Shown here in pieces: positions 14,079 to 22,115 of a stretch of DNA of 24,375 bases (the first letter of the stretch is position 1; each line of letters begins with the position of its first letter). The DNA comes from a virus, in IMG/VR virus record IMGVR_UViG_3300036945_001187, positions 1 through 24,375 of that record; one strand, 5' to 3'. Below the pieces are notes generated by a model. That model was not told the DNA's origin. It saw only the letters and a program-made list of their open reading frames with translations, and did no database searches. The position numbers and the translations under genes were made by a program.

Positions 14079-14558
14079 ATGCCACTGGTTATTCCCCCAA
14101 AAATAGGGCAGTTTTTTGCATTATATCCTAATGCCAACTCTGCCCTTTGCCGCACAGATGGAACGTGCTACATGGCACACTATGAGGAAAAAGCTACGGC
14201 AGACGCGAAGGCGGCAGGCGAAAAGCTTTATGAATTTACTGCTGCCGACGAGTTTACGCAAATTTATCCACCTTACGGGATTAATACTACACCGACATAT
14301 ATCTATGAAGGTGCAAATATAGATGTAATTAAATCAGTAGAGGTGAATGGAGAAGCTTTTGATTTAGCTTCCCCCAATTCAGCATCACTCACCGCCGCTA
14401 CTAAACAGGCTGCAAATAGTGCTGGTCTTGCCCTCTTCAAAATTACGGCATCAATAGCCCCAAATGATTGGGATATTGAAATGTCTCTCAATGAAGAGGC
14501 TGTGGTAAGAGTGAAGGATGAAAATGGTGTGTGGACAACTTTAACTTTAGTAAGCTAA
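14079..14558 (+). CDS. Hypothetical virion-region protein
   Basis: This 159-residue protein lies 3 nt after the previous stop and overlaps the sheath gene by one base (TAATG). The first part has FALYPNANSALCRTDGTCYM then a helix (YEEKATADAKAAGEKLYEFT), recalling small head-tail joining proteins of Bacteroidetes phages. The second part is beta-rich and ends VVRVKDENGVWTTLTLVS. No named family is assigned. Its coupling to the sheath gene suggests a structural or assembly role. Confidence 0.6.
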   Translation: MPLVIPPKIGQFFALYPNANSALCRTDGTCYMAHYEEKATADAKAAGEKLYEFTAADEFTQIYPPYGINTTPTYIYEGANIDVIKSVEVNGEAFDLASPNSASLTAATKQAANSAGLALFKITASIAPNDWDIEMSLNEEAVVRVKDENGVWTTLTLVS

Positions 14559-15682
14559 TGAACCAAATTACATTTAACAAGCAAAAAGGCGGTCTTGCCA
14601 GAACTTTGGCAAATGAAGACCACGTAAGCGGAATCATTGTTCCTTTTGATGCACCTGCATCATGGGCGACCAATATTCGCGAGTTCAAAAGTATTCAACA
14701 AGTAGAAGCTGCTGAAATATTGGAATATGACCTTGTTTTCGGTTTGGTGCACTACCACGCTCAAGAGTTTTTTCGCAAACAGCCAAACGGGAATTTGTTC
14801 TTGGCTTTCGCACCTGAGTCTGGCAATGAAGTGCGTAATAAAACGGCTGGACGTGTGCGCCAATGGGCATTGTGGGGTACAGAAGCAGGTATGGAAACGG
14901 CGCAAACTTTTATGGATGCATTAGAGGCATTATATGCTCCAGCCTTAATGGTTTTTGGTATCCAACAAGCTACTGCGCCTGTATTGGCTAGTTTAGTTGA
15001 TTTGAATACCGTGAACTATCCATCCGTTTCATTTCTGATTGCTGGCGATGGGGACAACGAAGGCAAGGACATTGCCGATAGCTTGGGCTTGGCGTATATT
15101 CCATCTGTTGGTGCTGCGCTGGGGGCTGTAGCTTTGGCGGCTGTTCATGAATCTATTGCTTGGGTGCAAAAGTTCCGCATGGACAAAGCGGAGCTAGAAA
15201 GCCCTGTAATGGCAGATGGTATTTTGTTGGCTGATATGCTGGAGGCTGATTTGGAGTTGCTGAATGACAAACGGTATTTGTTTTTCCGCCGTCATGTAGG
15301 CATTGCTGGCGTGTATTTCAATGACAGCCATACAGCCATTATCAGCACGGATGACTATTCCACTATCGAAAACAACCGTGCCATGCAAAAGGCAATGCGC
15401 AATCTGCGCACTGCGCTTTTGCCCCAACTCGCTGCTCCAGCTTATGTGGATGCTGAAACGGGCAAACTTTCATTGACAACTATCGAATACTTTAAATCTA
15501 TTGGCGAAAAGCCTTTGGAGCAGATGGTAAAAGATGGTGAGCTTTCGGGCTTTGCTTTGGATATTGACCCCGACCAAAACATTCTTTCTACTTCTACTTT
15601 AGAAGTGGTGGTGCAACTTGTGCCTGTTGGTGTTGCACGTAACATTGTGGTAAATATTGGTTTCACCCTTCAAATCGCTTAA
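14558..15682 (+). CDS. Contractile tail sheath protein (DUF2586-like)
   Basis: The ATG at 14558 overlaps the previous TAA and gives 374 residues; a GTG at 14531 in the same frame lies inside the upstream gene and is less likely. The sequence fits the DUF2586 sheath family of Bacteroidetes phages: GGLARTLANEDHVSGIIVPF at the start, SIQQVEAAEI, an Asp-rich FLIAGDGDNEGK region, and a C-terminal sheath part with TIENNRAMQKAMRNLRTALLP. The C-terminus (STLEVVVQLVPVGVARNIVV) is the usual interlocking strand. It shows that the phage has a contractile tail and is followed within 3 nt by the tube gene. Confidence 0.88.
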   Translation: MNQITFNKQKGGLARTLANEDHVSGIIVPFDAPASWATNIREFKSIQQVEAAEILEYDLVFGLVHYHAQEFFRKQPNGNLFLAFAPESGNEVRNKTAGRVRQWALWGTEAGMETAQTFMDALEALYAPALMVFGIQQATAPVLASLVDLNTVNYPSVSFLIAGDGDNEGKDIADSLGLAYIPSVGAALGAVALAAVHESIAWVQKFRMDKAELESPVMADGILLADMLEADLELLNDKRYLFFRRHVGIAGVYFNDSHTAIISTDDYSTIENNRAMQKAMRNLRTALLPQLAAPAYVDAETGKLSLTTIEYFKSIGEKPLEQMVKDGELSGFALDIDPDQNILSTSTLEVVVQLVPVGVARNIVVNIGFTLQIA

Positions 15683-15685
15683 AAA

Positions 15686-16108
15686 ATGGCTTTTACACCA
15701 TTAGTAAATGGACAGTCTTATAGCTGGTCTCAGATTACTTGTAATATCCTTGGGGTGGACATAGCAGGTATTACCGCAATATCCTACACAGATACCCAAG
15801 AAAAACAGGACAATTTTGGAGCGGGCAATCGCCCCGTTTCCCGTGGGCGTGGCAATATCACCACTACGGGCAGCGTAACGCTCGAGATGGCGGAGGTAGA
15901 AGCCTTGCAAAATGTGGCTCCAAACCGTAATATCTTAGAGATTCCTCCTTTTGATATTATTGTATCCTACCTACCTGTTGGCGGCACGGGCACTGTTACC
16001 CACAAGCTGCGCAATTGCGAATTTAAAACCAACGGGCGCGAAGTCAATCAAAACGATATGACTATCCCTGTGCAGTTGGAATTGCTCATTTCTCATATCA
16101 CTTGGTAA
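15686..16108 (+). CDS. Tail tube protein
   Basis: This 140-residue protein follows the sheath gene after three bases. It has the order of beta segments typical of contractile tail tubes, with SYSWSQITCNILGVDIAGIT, a loop with NFGAGNRPVSRGRGNITTTG, a helix (LEMAEVEALQNVAPN) and a closing beta hairpin ending QLELLISHITW. The conserved Y/V-x-x-W start and R-G-x-G loop match Mu M-type and Bacteroidetes tube proteins. It forms the rigid tube inside the sheath. Confidence 0.85.
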   Translation: MAFTPLVNGQSYSWSQITCNILGVDIAGITAISYTDTQEKQDNFGAGNRPVSRGRGNITTTGSVTLEMAEVEALQNVAPNRNILEIPPFDIIVSYLPVGGTGTVTHKLRNCEFKTNGREVNQNDMTIPVQLELLISHITW

Positions 16109-16110
16109 CC

Positions 16111-16425
16111 ATGCCAAAACTCACAGACAAAGAGCGTGACGCTCTCAAAAAACAGCATCCCAACGGATTGCTTTTGGTCTCATTGAAAGCAGAAAAAGAC
16201 AAAGAAGCAGAAGACTTTGTATTCAAAAAGCCTAGCATGGCAACGGTGGCTGCTTCGGCAACTTGTCAAGAAGCAGACCCTGTAAGAGCAAACCTTATCA
16301 TCTTCAATGATTGCCTTGTTTTTGGCGATAAGACAGCCGCAAACGACCCAGACCGTTTCTTGTCTATTTCTCCGAATCTTAGCAACCTGGTTAAAACACG
16401 GCAAGTAGAAGTGGGGGAGCTTTAG
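16111..16425 (+). CDS. Tail assembly chaperone, short form (Mu gp41-like)
   Basis: The ATG at 16111 gives 104 residues; a TTG at 16102 would overlap the tube gene stop and is less likely. The protein reads LTDKERDALKKQHPNGLLLV then FVFKKPSMATVAASATC and LIIFNDCLVFGD, a pattern common to tail assembly chaperones of contractile and lambda-like phages. It lies between tube and tape measure, the expected place. Near its 3' end a run of five G (16413-16417) precedes the stop at 16425 and could allow ribosome slippage into the next frame. Confidence 0.82.
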   Translation: MPKLTDKERDALKKQHPNGLLLVSLKAEKDKEAEDFVFKKPSMATVAASATCQEADPVRANLIIFNDCLVFGDKTAANDPDRFLSISPNLSNLVKTRQVEVGEL

Positions 16426-16610
16426 CCCGTACCGAAATAAAGGACGGGAATGGCTACGACATCGCAAAGGGCAACGCCCTGATTCGATTTTATCATCATC
16501 AAGACCCATCGCTGCTCGATGCTGAACAGTGGGCTACCCAAGTGAACGAAATATTTTGGGTACTCAAAAAACAGCTAGAGTGGCAAACACCTATTCAAAA
16601 TGGAAAATAG
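16111..16610 (+). CDS. Predicted -1 frameshift product of tail assembly chaperone (G-GT type)
   Basis: The -1 frame is open from just after a TAA at about 16390 to a TAG at 16608-16610, and encodes a sensible protein, ARTEIKDGNGYDIAKGNALI then HHQDPSLLDAEQWATQVNEI. It has no ATG, GTG or TTG start near its beginning, so it is unlikely to be translated alone. A slip at GTG GGG GAG (16411-16419), where the Gly tRNA can move back one base within the G5 run, would give a fusion of about 166 residues. Such frameshifts are known for tail chaperones in lambda, P2 and Mu. The next gene overlaps its end by 11 nt. Confidence 0.75.
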
Positions 16611-16902
16611 CGATTTAGTTATTGACCCTAAAGCAAAGCCCAAGGTTGGGCAAAAAGTCTATTTGCCCGACCTTGATTGCTTTGGCGAAGTGGTAGAAAT
16701 ACATGACCGTGTAAAGTCGTGGATTACTAAAATCAAAGTAACAAATGCCGATGGCAGTACATCGTTTTTAGAGGTTTCTAATCTCGCAGTAGAAGCCCTT
16801 GTAATTATCAATGATGTGGTCGCTTCTGAGGCGTTTAAAACGCTTTGGACTTGGCTTAAAAACCTGTTCAAAAAGAAGAAAAATAAACAGCCCAAACAGT
16901 AA
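16600..16902 (+). CDS. Small hypothetical protein between chaperone and tape measure
   Basis: This 100-residue protein starts 11 nt before the stop of the -1 frame and ends 2 nt before the tape measure ATG. The N-terminal part has a small beta fold (PKVGQKVYLPDLDCFGEVVE and WITKIKVTNADGSTSFLEV), resembling an SH3-type barrel. The C-terminal part is an amphipathic helix (FKTLWTWLKNLF) and a very basic tail, KKKKNKQPKQ. Function is unknown; translational coupling suggests a tail assembly role. Confidence 0.6.
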   Translation: MENSDLVIDPKAKPKVGQKVYLPDLDCFGEVVEIHDRVKSWITKIKVTNADGSTSFLEVSNLAVEALVIINDVVASEAFKTLWTWLKNLFKKKKNKQPKQ

Positions 16903-16904
16903 AA

Positions 16905-18680
16905 ATGGCAAAGACTTACAGCTTTCGTTTATCGTTTTTAGATGGTATTTCAAAACCTATCGGAGGTGCAAAAAGCTCTGTATTGGGCTTTAATAAAATC
17001 ATTGACACATCTGAAAAGAGCATTGAAGGTTTAGAATCATCCATCAAAGACCTTACGCGGGTGATGGCTGTAATGGGTAGCCAAATGACTGGCGAGGCGA
17101 TGAGCAAAGCCACTAAAAACACAAGCCAATTAAACAAAAATGTTCTAACTCTGACGGGTTCTACTTTGGGGCTTAATCGTGGCTTGGGGCGGCTGGCTGG
17201 GAGCGTAGGAGCCGCTTTTGCGGTGGGTGCTACGCTTCGGGCTGCTGTTGGTGGTTTGGTGGAAATGGAAAGCGCACAGGTTAAATTTTCCATGCTGCTG
17301 GGGCGCAACCAAGAGGCTACTCAAGAGGCTTTCCAAAAGATACAAACCTTTGCGGTACAAACACCATTCAGCATCGCCGATTCTACGAAGGCTTTTGAAA
17401 TGCTACTTCGCCAAGGACTTAACCCAACGGTTAATGAATTGGCTGCAATGGGCGATATTGCTGCATTTAGCGGCAAAAGCATGGAGGACTTTGCAGGGAT
17501 ATTGGAACGTGCCCAAAAGCTAGATTTTGCGGCATTAGAAGAACTCGGAGTAAAGGCAGAGGAAAGTGGAAATAAGGTAAAACTTACCTTCCAAGGGCAA
17601 ACCACTACCATAGAGCAAAGCAGCGAAGCAATGCGGCAATATGTGATGAGCATGGCAAATAACAGCACCGTAGCAGGTGCGATGGCTTTGCAAAGTGAAA
17701 CCACAAGCGGCAAGATTGAAACCCTGAAGGATAAATTTACGGTATTAACTCAAACGCTTGGCGAAGCATTGAAACCAGCAATTGATGCGGGTATAGCTGG
17801 GCTTACTTGGATAAGCGAAGCTGTATCTGGACTTACTATTTGGGTGCAAGAAAATTGGAATTGGTTGGGTGTTTGGGTGGAGGGTATTGGGAGGGTAACG
17901 CTTGCACTCGGAGCCGCTTGGCTTGGAATGAAAGTCTTTAATGGTGCAGGTGCTATTATAAAAAATGCTATCGTTGGCTTTACAGGTCTGACCAAGGGAA
18001 TAAACTTGGCTAAAATTGCAACGGCTGCTTTTAATGCAGTATCTAAGATAAGTCCGTTTGGGTGGATAGGTATTGTTGTTGGGGCTGTTATTAGTCTTTG
18101 GGATTATCTATCTGATTTTACAAATTGGATGAGCAAGAATTTCGGTCCCGTCATTGAAGCAATAACATTGCCGCTGCGCACTCTTTGGTGGACTATCAAA
18201 AAGATAGGCGAAGGTATAGTTTGGGTGATGGACTTGATGAACCCAGCGGCTGCGGCAGCTCGCACCGCAAAAGAAGATGCGGTTCGCGGACTTCGGGCGG
18301 GCATGGGCGATAAGGTTTTTTTTGAAAAAATAAAGACTGATGCCGATTTCAGGGCTAAAATAGAAGCCCTGACTGGCGAAAACCTGAGCACAGAGGAAAC
18401 CCCGAACGGCAATATGGAAATGGGAGCAATGCCTAACGGCACTTTTGCACCGCCAACTATGCCCACTATCAATGAAAACGCCAAAACCAAAACCGTATCA
18501 CAGGGCTTGGCTGGGGTGCAGGGTGATAGCGGAGCCGCTAAAAACATTACAATACAAATAGCAAAACAAATAGAAACCCTGATTGTGCAAGTCACTAATT
18601 TGAAAGAGGCTCCAGCCAAAATCAAAGAAGAAATAGAAAAAGTGATGCTGCAAGCCGTGAACGATGTAAATGCGATGTAA
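16905..18680 (+). CDS. Tail tape measure protein
   Basis: This 591-residue protein shows the design of a tape measure: a helical N-terminal third (SEKSIEGLESSIKDLTRVMA and the glycine-rich GLGRLAGSVGAAFAVGA), the tape-measure domain FSMLLGRNQEATQEAFQKIQ followed by FAVQTPFSIADSTKAFEMLL (about residues 128-168), hydrophobic segments at about 328-346 and 383-400, and a helical C-terminus (LKEAPAKIKEEIEKVML). It sets tail length and may enter the host envelope. Using the usual 0.15 nm per residue, a tail of about 85-90 nm is expected. Confidence 0.9.
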   Translation: MAKTYSFRLSFLDGISKPIGGAKSSVLGFNKIIDTSEKSIEGLESSIKDLTRVMAVMGSQMTGEAMSKATKNTSQLNKNVLTLTGSTLGLNRGLGRLAGSVGAAFAVGATLRAAVGGLVEMESAQVKFSMLLGRNQEATQEAFQKIQTFAVQTPFSIADSTKAFEMLLRQGLNPTVNELAAMGDIAAFSGKSMEDFAGILERAQKLDFAALEELGVKAEESGNKVKLTFQGQTTTIEQSSEAMRQYVMSMANNSTVAGAMALQSETTSGKIETLKDKFTVLTQTLGEALKPAIDAGIAGLTWISEAVSGLTIWVQENWNWLGVWVEGIGRVTLALGAAWLGMKVFNGAGAIIKNAIVGFTGLTKGINLAKIATAAFNAVSKISPFGWIGIVVGAVISLWDYLSDFTNWMSKNFGPVIEAITLPLRTLWWTIKKIGEGIVWVMDLMNPAAAAARTAKEDAVRGLRAGMGDKVFFEKIKTDADFRAKIEALTGENLSTEETPNGNMEMGAMPNGTFAPPTMPTINENAKTKTVSQGLAGVQGDSGAAKNITIQIAKQIETLIVQVTNLKEAPAKIKEEIEKVMLQAVNDVNAM

Positions 18681-19301
18681 ATGCCTTCTAAATTCAAAAT
18701 CATATTAACCCAGAACGGGCTGCAAAACTTCAAACCCAAGGCATATTTCTTGGGTGAGCAGCCACCCGTGCGCAGTTCGGACATACAAAATCCGAACTCC
18801 ACCGACTTGCCTGTAGGCAGTTCTGATGTTCAATTAGTTAATATAGCGAATGAGGGCGACACACCCAATGGCGTATCATTGCTTGGTACGCCTGTGTTTT
18901 CAAATCTCATTTTATATCTGCCTTCCAATGCTGATATTGCATTGCGCATTGATACAGTATTGATAACGGTTTCAATGACAAAGAACATCGTAAAAACAGC
19001 CATACAAGGGCGAAATGGAACTTTCAAAGAATACGTAAGCGATGGCGATTATTCCATCAGCATACGCGGCATTTTGACCACCAATAATGCCAACCAATAT
19101 CCCAAAGCCGATATGCAAGTTCTGTATGACTTATTAACAGCATCAGAACCTTTGGAAGCGGTGAGCGATTATTTGGCGGTGTTTGGTGTGCAAAATTTGG
19201 TAGTAGAAAGTTTCAATATACCTCAAGTAGAAGCATTCTACAATACACAACCTTTTGAAATAACCTGCTCAAGCGATGAGCCTTTAGAGCTTTTTTTATA
19301 A
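18681..19301 (+). CDS. DUF6046 family tail/baseplate protein
   Basis: This 206-residue protein starts directly after the tape measure stop. From about residue 70 it follows the DUF6046 pattern: LLGTPVFSNLIL, SMTKNIVKTAIQGRNGTFKE, YVSDGDYSISIRGIL, ANQYPKADMQVLYDL, then FGVQNLVVESFNIPQVE and a final FEITCSSDEPLEL. This family is common next to tape measure genes in Bacteroidetes phages and is like the N-type or LysM-linking proteins. Residues 20-55 contain an insertion-like stretch (AYFLGEQPPVRSSDIQNPNS) encoded by the 27-bp repeat and a hairpin, and may be disordered. It overlaps the hub gene by one base. Confidence 0.8.
   Translation: MPSKFKIILTQNGLQNFKPKAYFLGEQPPVRSSDIQNPNSTDLPVGSSDVQLVNIANEGDTPNGVSLLGTPVFSNLILYLPSNADIALRIDTVLITVSMTKNIVKTAIQGRNGTFKEYVSDGDYSISIRGILTTNNANQYPKADMQVLYDLLTASEPLEAVSDYLAVFGVQNLVVESFNIPQVEAFYNTQPFEITCSSDEPLELFL
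18736..18762. repeat. 27-bp dispersed direct repeat, copy 2
   Basis: This copy is identical over 27 bp to 7579-7605 and in the same orientation. Here it is read sense and encodes AYFLGEQ near the N-terminus of the DUF6046 protein. Directly downstream lies the hairpin at 18774-18798. Confidence 0.85.
18774..18798. repeat. Palindrome inside the DUF6046 gene
   Basis: AGTTCGGA (18774-18781) and TCCGAACT (18791-18798) form a perfect 8-bp inverted repeat with a 9-nt loop. A similar but weaker motif, GGCAGTTCTGAT, recurs about 40 bp further on and gives the repeated SSDIQ / SSDVQ in the protein. Together with the adjacent 27-bp repeat this looks like an inserted short repeat element. Confidence 0.6.
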
Positions 19302-20245
19302 TGGTTCGCCTTACTTCAAAAATCACTGTTGGAGAATACCTGCTCGCTGGATGCGTACAGGCTGATATTGAAAGTAGTTGGGATACCCTAACAGATACTT
19401 GCAATATCACTTTGCCGAGCTTCATAAAGCACAAAGGCAAAAGCGTAAGCCTAGCAGAATCGAACATCATCAAACGCGGCGATGCCATTAAGGTAGAACT
19501 TGGTTATGATGGCAATAATGAGGTGGTTTTTGAAGGGTTTGTGCGCAGTGTACAAACAGGCTCGCCCGTAGTTGTTGAATGTGAGGATTATGCTTATTTA
19601 TTGAAACGGGATACCAAAACGGTTTCTTTTACCTCTATTTCGCTGCAAAGTCTGCTTGAGCAAATTGTTCCGCCTACGATAGAAGTCCGTGCGGCTGATG
19701 TGAATTTGGGGCAATTCCGTATATCAAAAGCGACTCCAGCGCAGGTTTTAGATGAGATTAAAAAAACGTATAGCCTTGTTTCTTGGATGCGTGGGCGCAC
19801 GCTCTATGCTGGGCTGGCTTATTTTGATGTGCCGACTATTACTAAAAAATTTGCCTTCCAAGAAAATATAGTGGAGGATGGATTGCAATACAGCAAAAAG
19901 GAGGAAATTAAAATAAAAGTGAAGGCTATTTCAATGATGCCTGATAACAGTAAAATTGAAACGGAGGTGGGCGATACTGAAGGCGAGCAGCGCACATTAC
20001 ACTTTTATAACTTGCCTCTAGCTGACTTAAAAAAGGCGGCTGAAGCTGAAATAGAAAAGCTGCGCTACGATGGCTATCGTGGCGATTTTACTGCCTTTGG
20101 GCAGCCCTTTGTGCGCCATGGTGATATTGTAGAGATTAGCGATAATCGTTATAATCGCAAAGGGAACTACTATGTAAAGGCTGTTACACGCTCATTTGGC
20201 TTTGGTGGTTATCGCCAAGCAATAACACTCGATAAATCAGTATAA
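19301..20245 (+). CDS. Baseplate hub protein (gpD / Mu gp44-type)
   Basis: This 314-residue protein has the fold order of contractile tail hubs: an early beta domain with SWDTLTDTCNITLPSFIKHK, RGDAIKVELGYDG and VVFEGFVRSV, a swivel domain VVVECEDYAYLLKRDTK, a helix (PAQVLDEIKKTYSLVSWMRG), and a late barrel with RHGDIVEISDNRYNRKGNYY and VKAVTRSFGFGGYRQAITLD. It is like P2 D and T4 gp27 and would carry the spike. It overlaps DUF6046 by one base and abuts the spike gene. Confidence 0.85.
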   Translation: MVRLTSKITVGEYLLAGCVQADIESSWDTLTDTCNITLPSFIKHKGKSVSLAESNIIKRGDAIKVELGYDGNNEVVFEGFVRSVQTGSPVVVECEDYAYLLKRDTKTVSFTSISLQSLLEQIVPPTIEVRAADVNLGQFRISKATPAQVLDEIKKTYSLVSWMRGRTLYAGLAYFDVPTITKKFAFQENIVEDGLQYSKKEEIKIKVKAISMMPDNSKIETEVGDTEGEQRTLHFYNLPLADLKKAAEAEIEKLRYDGYRGDFTAFGQPFVRHGDIVEISDNRYNRKGNYYVKAVTRSFGFGGYRQAITLDKSV

Positions 20246-20752
20246 ATGGGACTTCGGGAATTAATGCAAGAACTAGCCAAGAGTGGGCAAGAAGTATATA
20301 GCTTGGTGGGTAAGGTAAAAAGCATTGACGATACCAAGCGCACTTGTGTAGTGCAGCCCACCAACGGCGATGCTGATTTGTTGGATGTGCGTTTGCAAGC
20401 CAAACAAGAAGGTAGCACAGGCATATATACTAAACCTACAATAAACAGCGATGTATTGGTTACTTTTTTAAGTAAGAATACAGCTTATATCGCACTTTGC
20501 AGCGAAATACAGGAAATTGAAATAAAGGTAGGAAGCCAAACACTTAAAATAAATGGCTCTTTGGGGCTTGATATTTCGGGCTTTCTGAAAGTGGCTTCCC
20601 AAACCAGCGACTTAAAAAGTGCGGTGAGTGAATTAATAGATGCAATCGGCTCTTTAGTGCTTATTACGCCTGCTGGTGCTGGCTCTGTCAATCCTAGTTC
20701 AGTTGCTCAATTACAGCTTATAAAAGCGAAATTCAACACATTTTTACAATAG
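20246..20752 (+). CDS. Baseplate spike / assembly protein (gpV / Mu gp45-like)
   Basis: This 168-residue protein starts directly after the hub stop. It has an N-terminal helix (LRELMQELAKSGQ), an OB-like domain with LVGKVKSIDDTKRTCVVQPT and NSDVLVTFLSKNTAYIALCS, then short repeated beta strands (IEIKVGSQTLKINGSLGLDI) as in the spike helix, and a helical tail. It is the candidate membrane-piercing tip. No metal-binding HxH tip is seen, so a separate tip may be missing or the protein may be short. Confidence 0.75.
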   Translation: MGLRELMQELAKSGQEVYSLVGKVKSIDDTKRTCVVQPTNGDADLLDVRLQAKQEGSTGIYTKPTINSDVLVTFLSKNTAYIALCSEIQEIEIKVGSQTLKINGSLGLDISGFLKVASQTSDLKSAVSELIDAIGSLVLITPAGAGSVNPSSVAQLQLIKAKFNTFLQ

Positions 20753-20759
20753 TTTGAAC

Positions 20760-21035
20760 ATGGATTTATTATTAGATGAAGATAACGACCTCACTATCGT
20801 GGATGGTGATTTTGAGATAGGCGAAGATACTGCGCAGCGTGTGGAGCTTATTTTACAGGCGCAACAAGGGCATTTTAAACAAAATCCTTTGACTGGTGCA
20901 GGGTTGCGCCAAGCCATCGCTGGCACTCTTACGGGCGCACTAAAAAGAACTATTCAACTGCAATTGGAAGCTGATGGTATCAACCTAGCATCCATTCGGC
21001 AAAATGGGGAACAAATAAATATAGACCTTCGATAA
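20760..21035 (+). CDS. Baseplate sheath initiator, gp25/gpW/Mu gp46-like
   Basis: The ATG at 20760 gives 91 residues; a TTG at 20754 is also open but less likely. The start MDLLLDEDNDLTIVDGDFEI followed by DTAQRVELILQAQQGHFKQN and a helical then beta C-terminus (LQLEADGINLASIRQNGEQI) is the typical gp25/W layout. Proteins of this type start sheath polymerisation at the baseplate. It overlaps the next gene by one base at TAATG. Confidence 0.72.
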   Translation: MDLLLDEDNDLTIVDGDFEIGEDTAQRVELILQAQQGHFKQNPLTGAGLRQAIAGTLTGALKRTIQLQLEADGINLASIRQNGEQINIDLR

Positions 21036-21262
21036 TGGCTTTTTTGGAAATAGAGGTTAAGCGCGGTCAAACCGTGCTAGACATTGCGCTCCAGCAGTAT
21101 GGAAATGTTGAGGGCATAGATTGGATATTGCAAGATAATCCAACTCTCCAGCTACATTCAGTAGCGGAGGGCGATATTATTCAAATAAGAAAGGAGACCT
21201 ATAAAGACAAATCTATTGTTCAATATTATAACAAACGGGCATATACCCCAACAACCACCTAA
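21035..21262 (+). CDS. Tail protein X-like LysM protein
   Basis: This 75-residue protein reads EVKRGQTVLDIALQQYGNVE then GIDWILQDNPTLQLHSVAEG and DIIQIRKE, a clear LysM domain as in P2 gpX. Such proteins bind the hub or peptidoglycan and link the tube end to the baseplate. It lies three bases before the wedge gene, in the same operon. Confidence 0.8.
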   Translation: MAFLEIEVKRGQTVLDIALQQYGNVEGIDWILQDNPTLQLHSVAEGDIIQIRKETYKDKSIVQYYNKRAYTPTTT

Positions 21263-21265
21263 GCT

Positions 21266-22114
21266 ATGGCACGCACTATACAAGAGATTTATGATAGCAT
21301 CATAACAGAAAAGCAAACATTATCTTCTCTAAATGGGCTTACTCCAAATCCTGAGACTTATGTTAATTTTCTTTCGCAATTGGCAAGCAGTAGCCGAGTG
21401 GCTATTTGGAGGCTATTTGCCTATATTGTGGCTGTAGCTATCTATACAACGGAGGTTCTTTGGGATGTATTCAAAGCAGAAATAGAGAATATTGCGGCCC
21501 AGGCGGAGGCTGGCACGGTGCGGTGGTATCAAGAAAAGGTACTTGATTTTCAGTATGGCGATGTCTTAATTTATCAAGATGGGGTGTATCAATATGCCCT
21601 TATTGATGAATCATTGAAAGTGGTAAAACGCTGTGCAGTAGTAGAACGCCCAGACGGTGTTGTTTTTATCAAAACGGCAAAGCTAGACAACGCAGGGCTT
21701 CCAATTCCTTTGGATGCTCCTGAGTTGGTTGGACTTACTGCTTATATGCAGCAAGTTAAATTCGCAGGCACATTTCTTTATGTGAATAGCTTTAATGCGG
21801 ATACGCTGAAACTATACTACGATATTTATTACAGTGCCGAGCTAGATTTAGGGAGCGTACAAGCGGCGGTTTATGCTGCCGTGCAATCTTTCATAGCGAA
21901 TTTGCCCTTTAATGGGGCATTAAATATTAATAAATTAACTGATGCTTTGCAATCAGTTACGGGCGTAATAGACCCCAAATTCGTTAGCGCGGAGGCTACA
22001 TATGGCGCGCTTCCTTATACAGCATTTGACCGCGAATATCTGAGTAATGCTGGATATTTGGAAATAGATGGTGCGTTTCCTCTTTCTTCTACCTTCAATT
22101 TTATAGCCCTTTAG
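21266..22114 (+). CDS. Baseplate wedge protein, gpJ/Mu gp47-like
   Basis: This 282-residue protein begins with a helical region (TIQEIYDSIITEKQTLSSLN), then VAIWRLFAYIVAVAIYTTEV, and a beta middle (YGDVLIYQDGVYQYALIDES). Near the C-terminus LNINKLTDALQSVTGVIDPK is the usual gpJ feature. The order hub, spike, gp25, LysM, J matches known baseplates. Sequence is divergent from Proteobacterial J, so the call rests on position and layout. Confidence 0.72.
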   Translation: MARTIQEIYDSIITEKQTLSSLNGLTPNPETYVNFLSQLASSSRVAIWRLFAYIVAVAIYTTEVLWDVFKAEIENIAAQAEAGTVRWYQEKVLDFQYGDVLIYQDGVYQYALIDESLKVVKRCAVVERPDGVVFIKTAKLDNAGLPIPLDAPELVGLTAYMQQVKFAGTFLYVNSFNADTLKLYYDIYYSAELDLGSVQAAVYAAVQSFIANLPFNGALNINKLTDALQSVTGVIDPKFVSAEATYGALPYTAFDREYLSNAGYLEIDGAFPLSSTFNFIAL

Positions 22115-22115
22115 T

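Noticed and set aside
18104-18802. 232-codon open frame on the minus strand
   Set aside because: It is a shadow of the tape measure and DUF6046 genes; it only looks interesting because it includes the 27-bp repeat.
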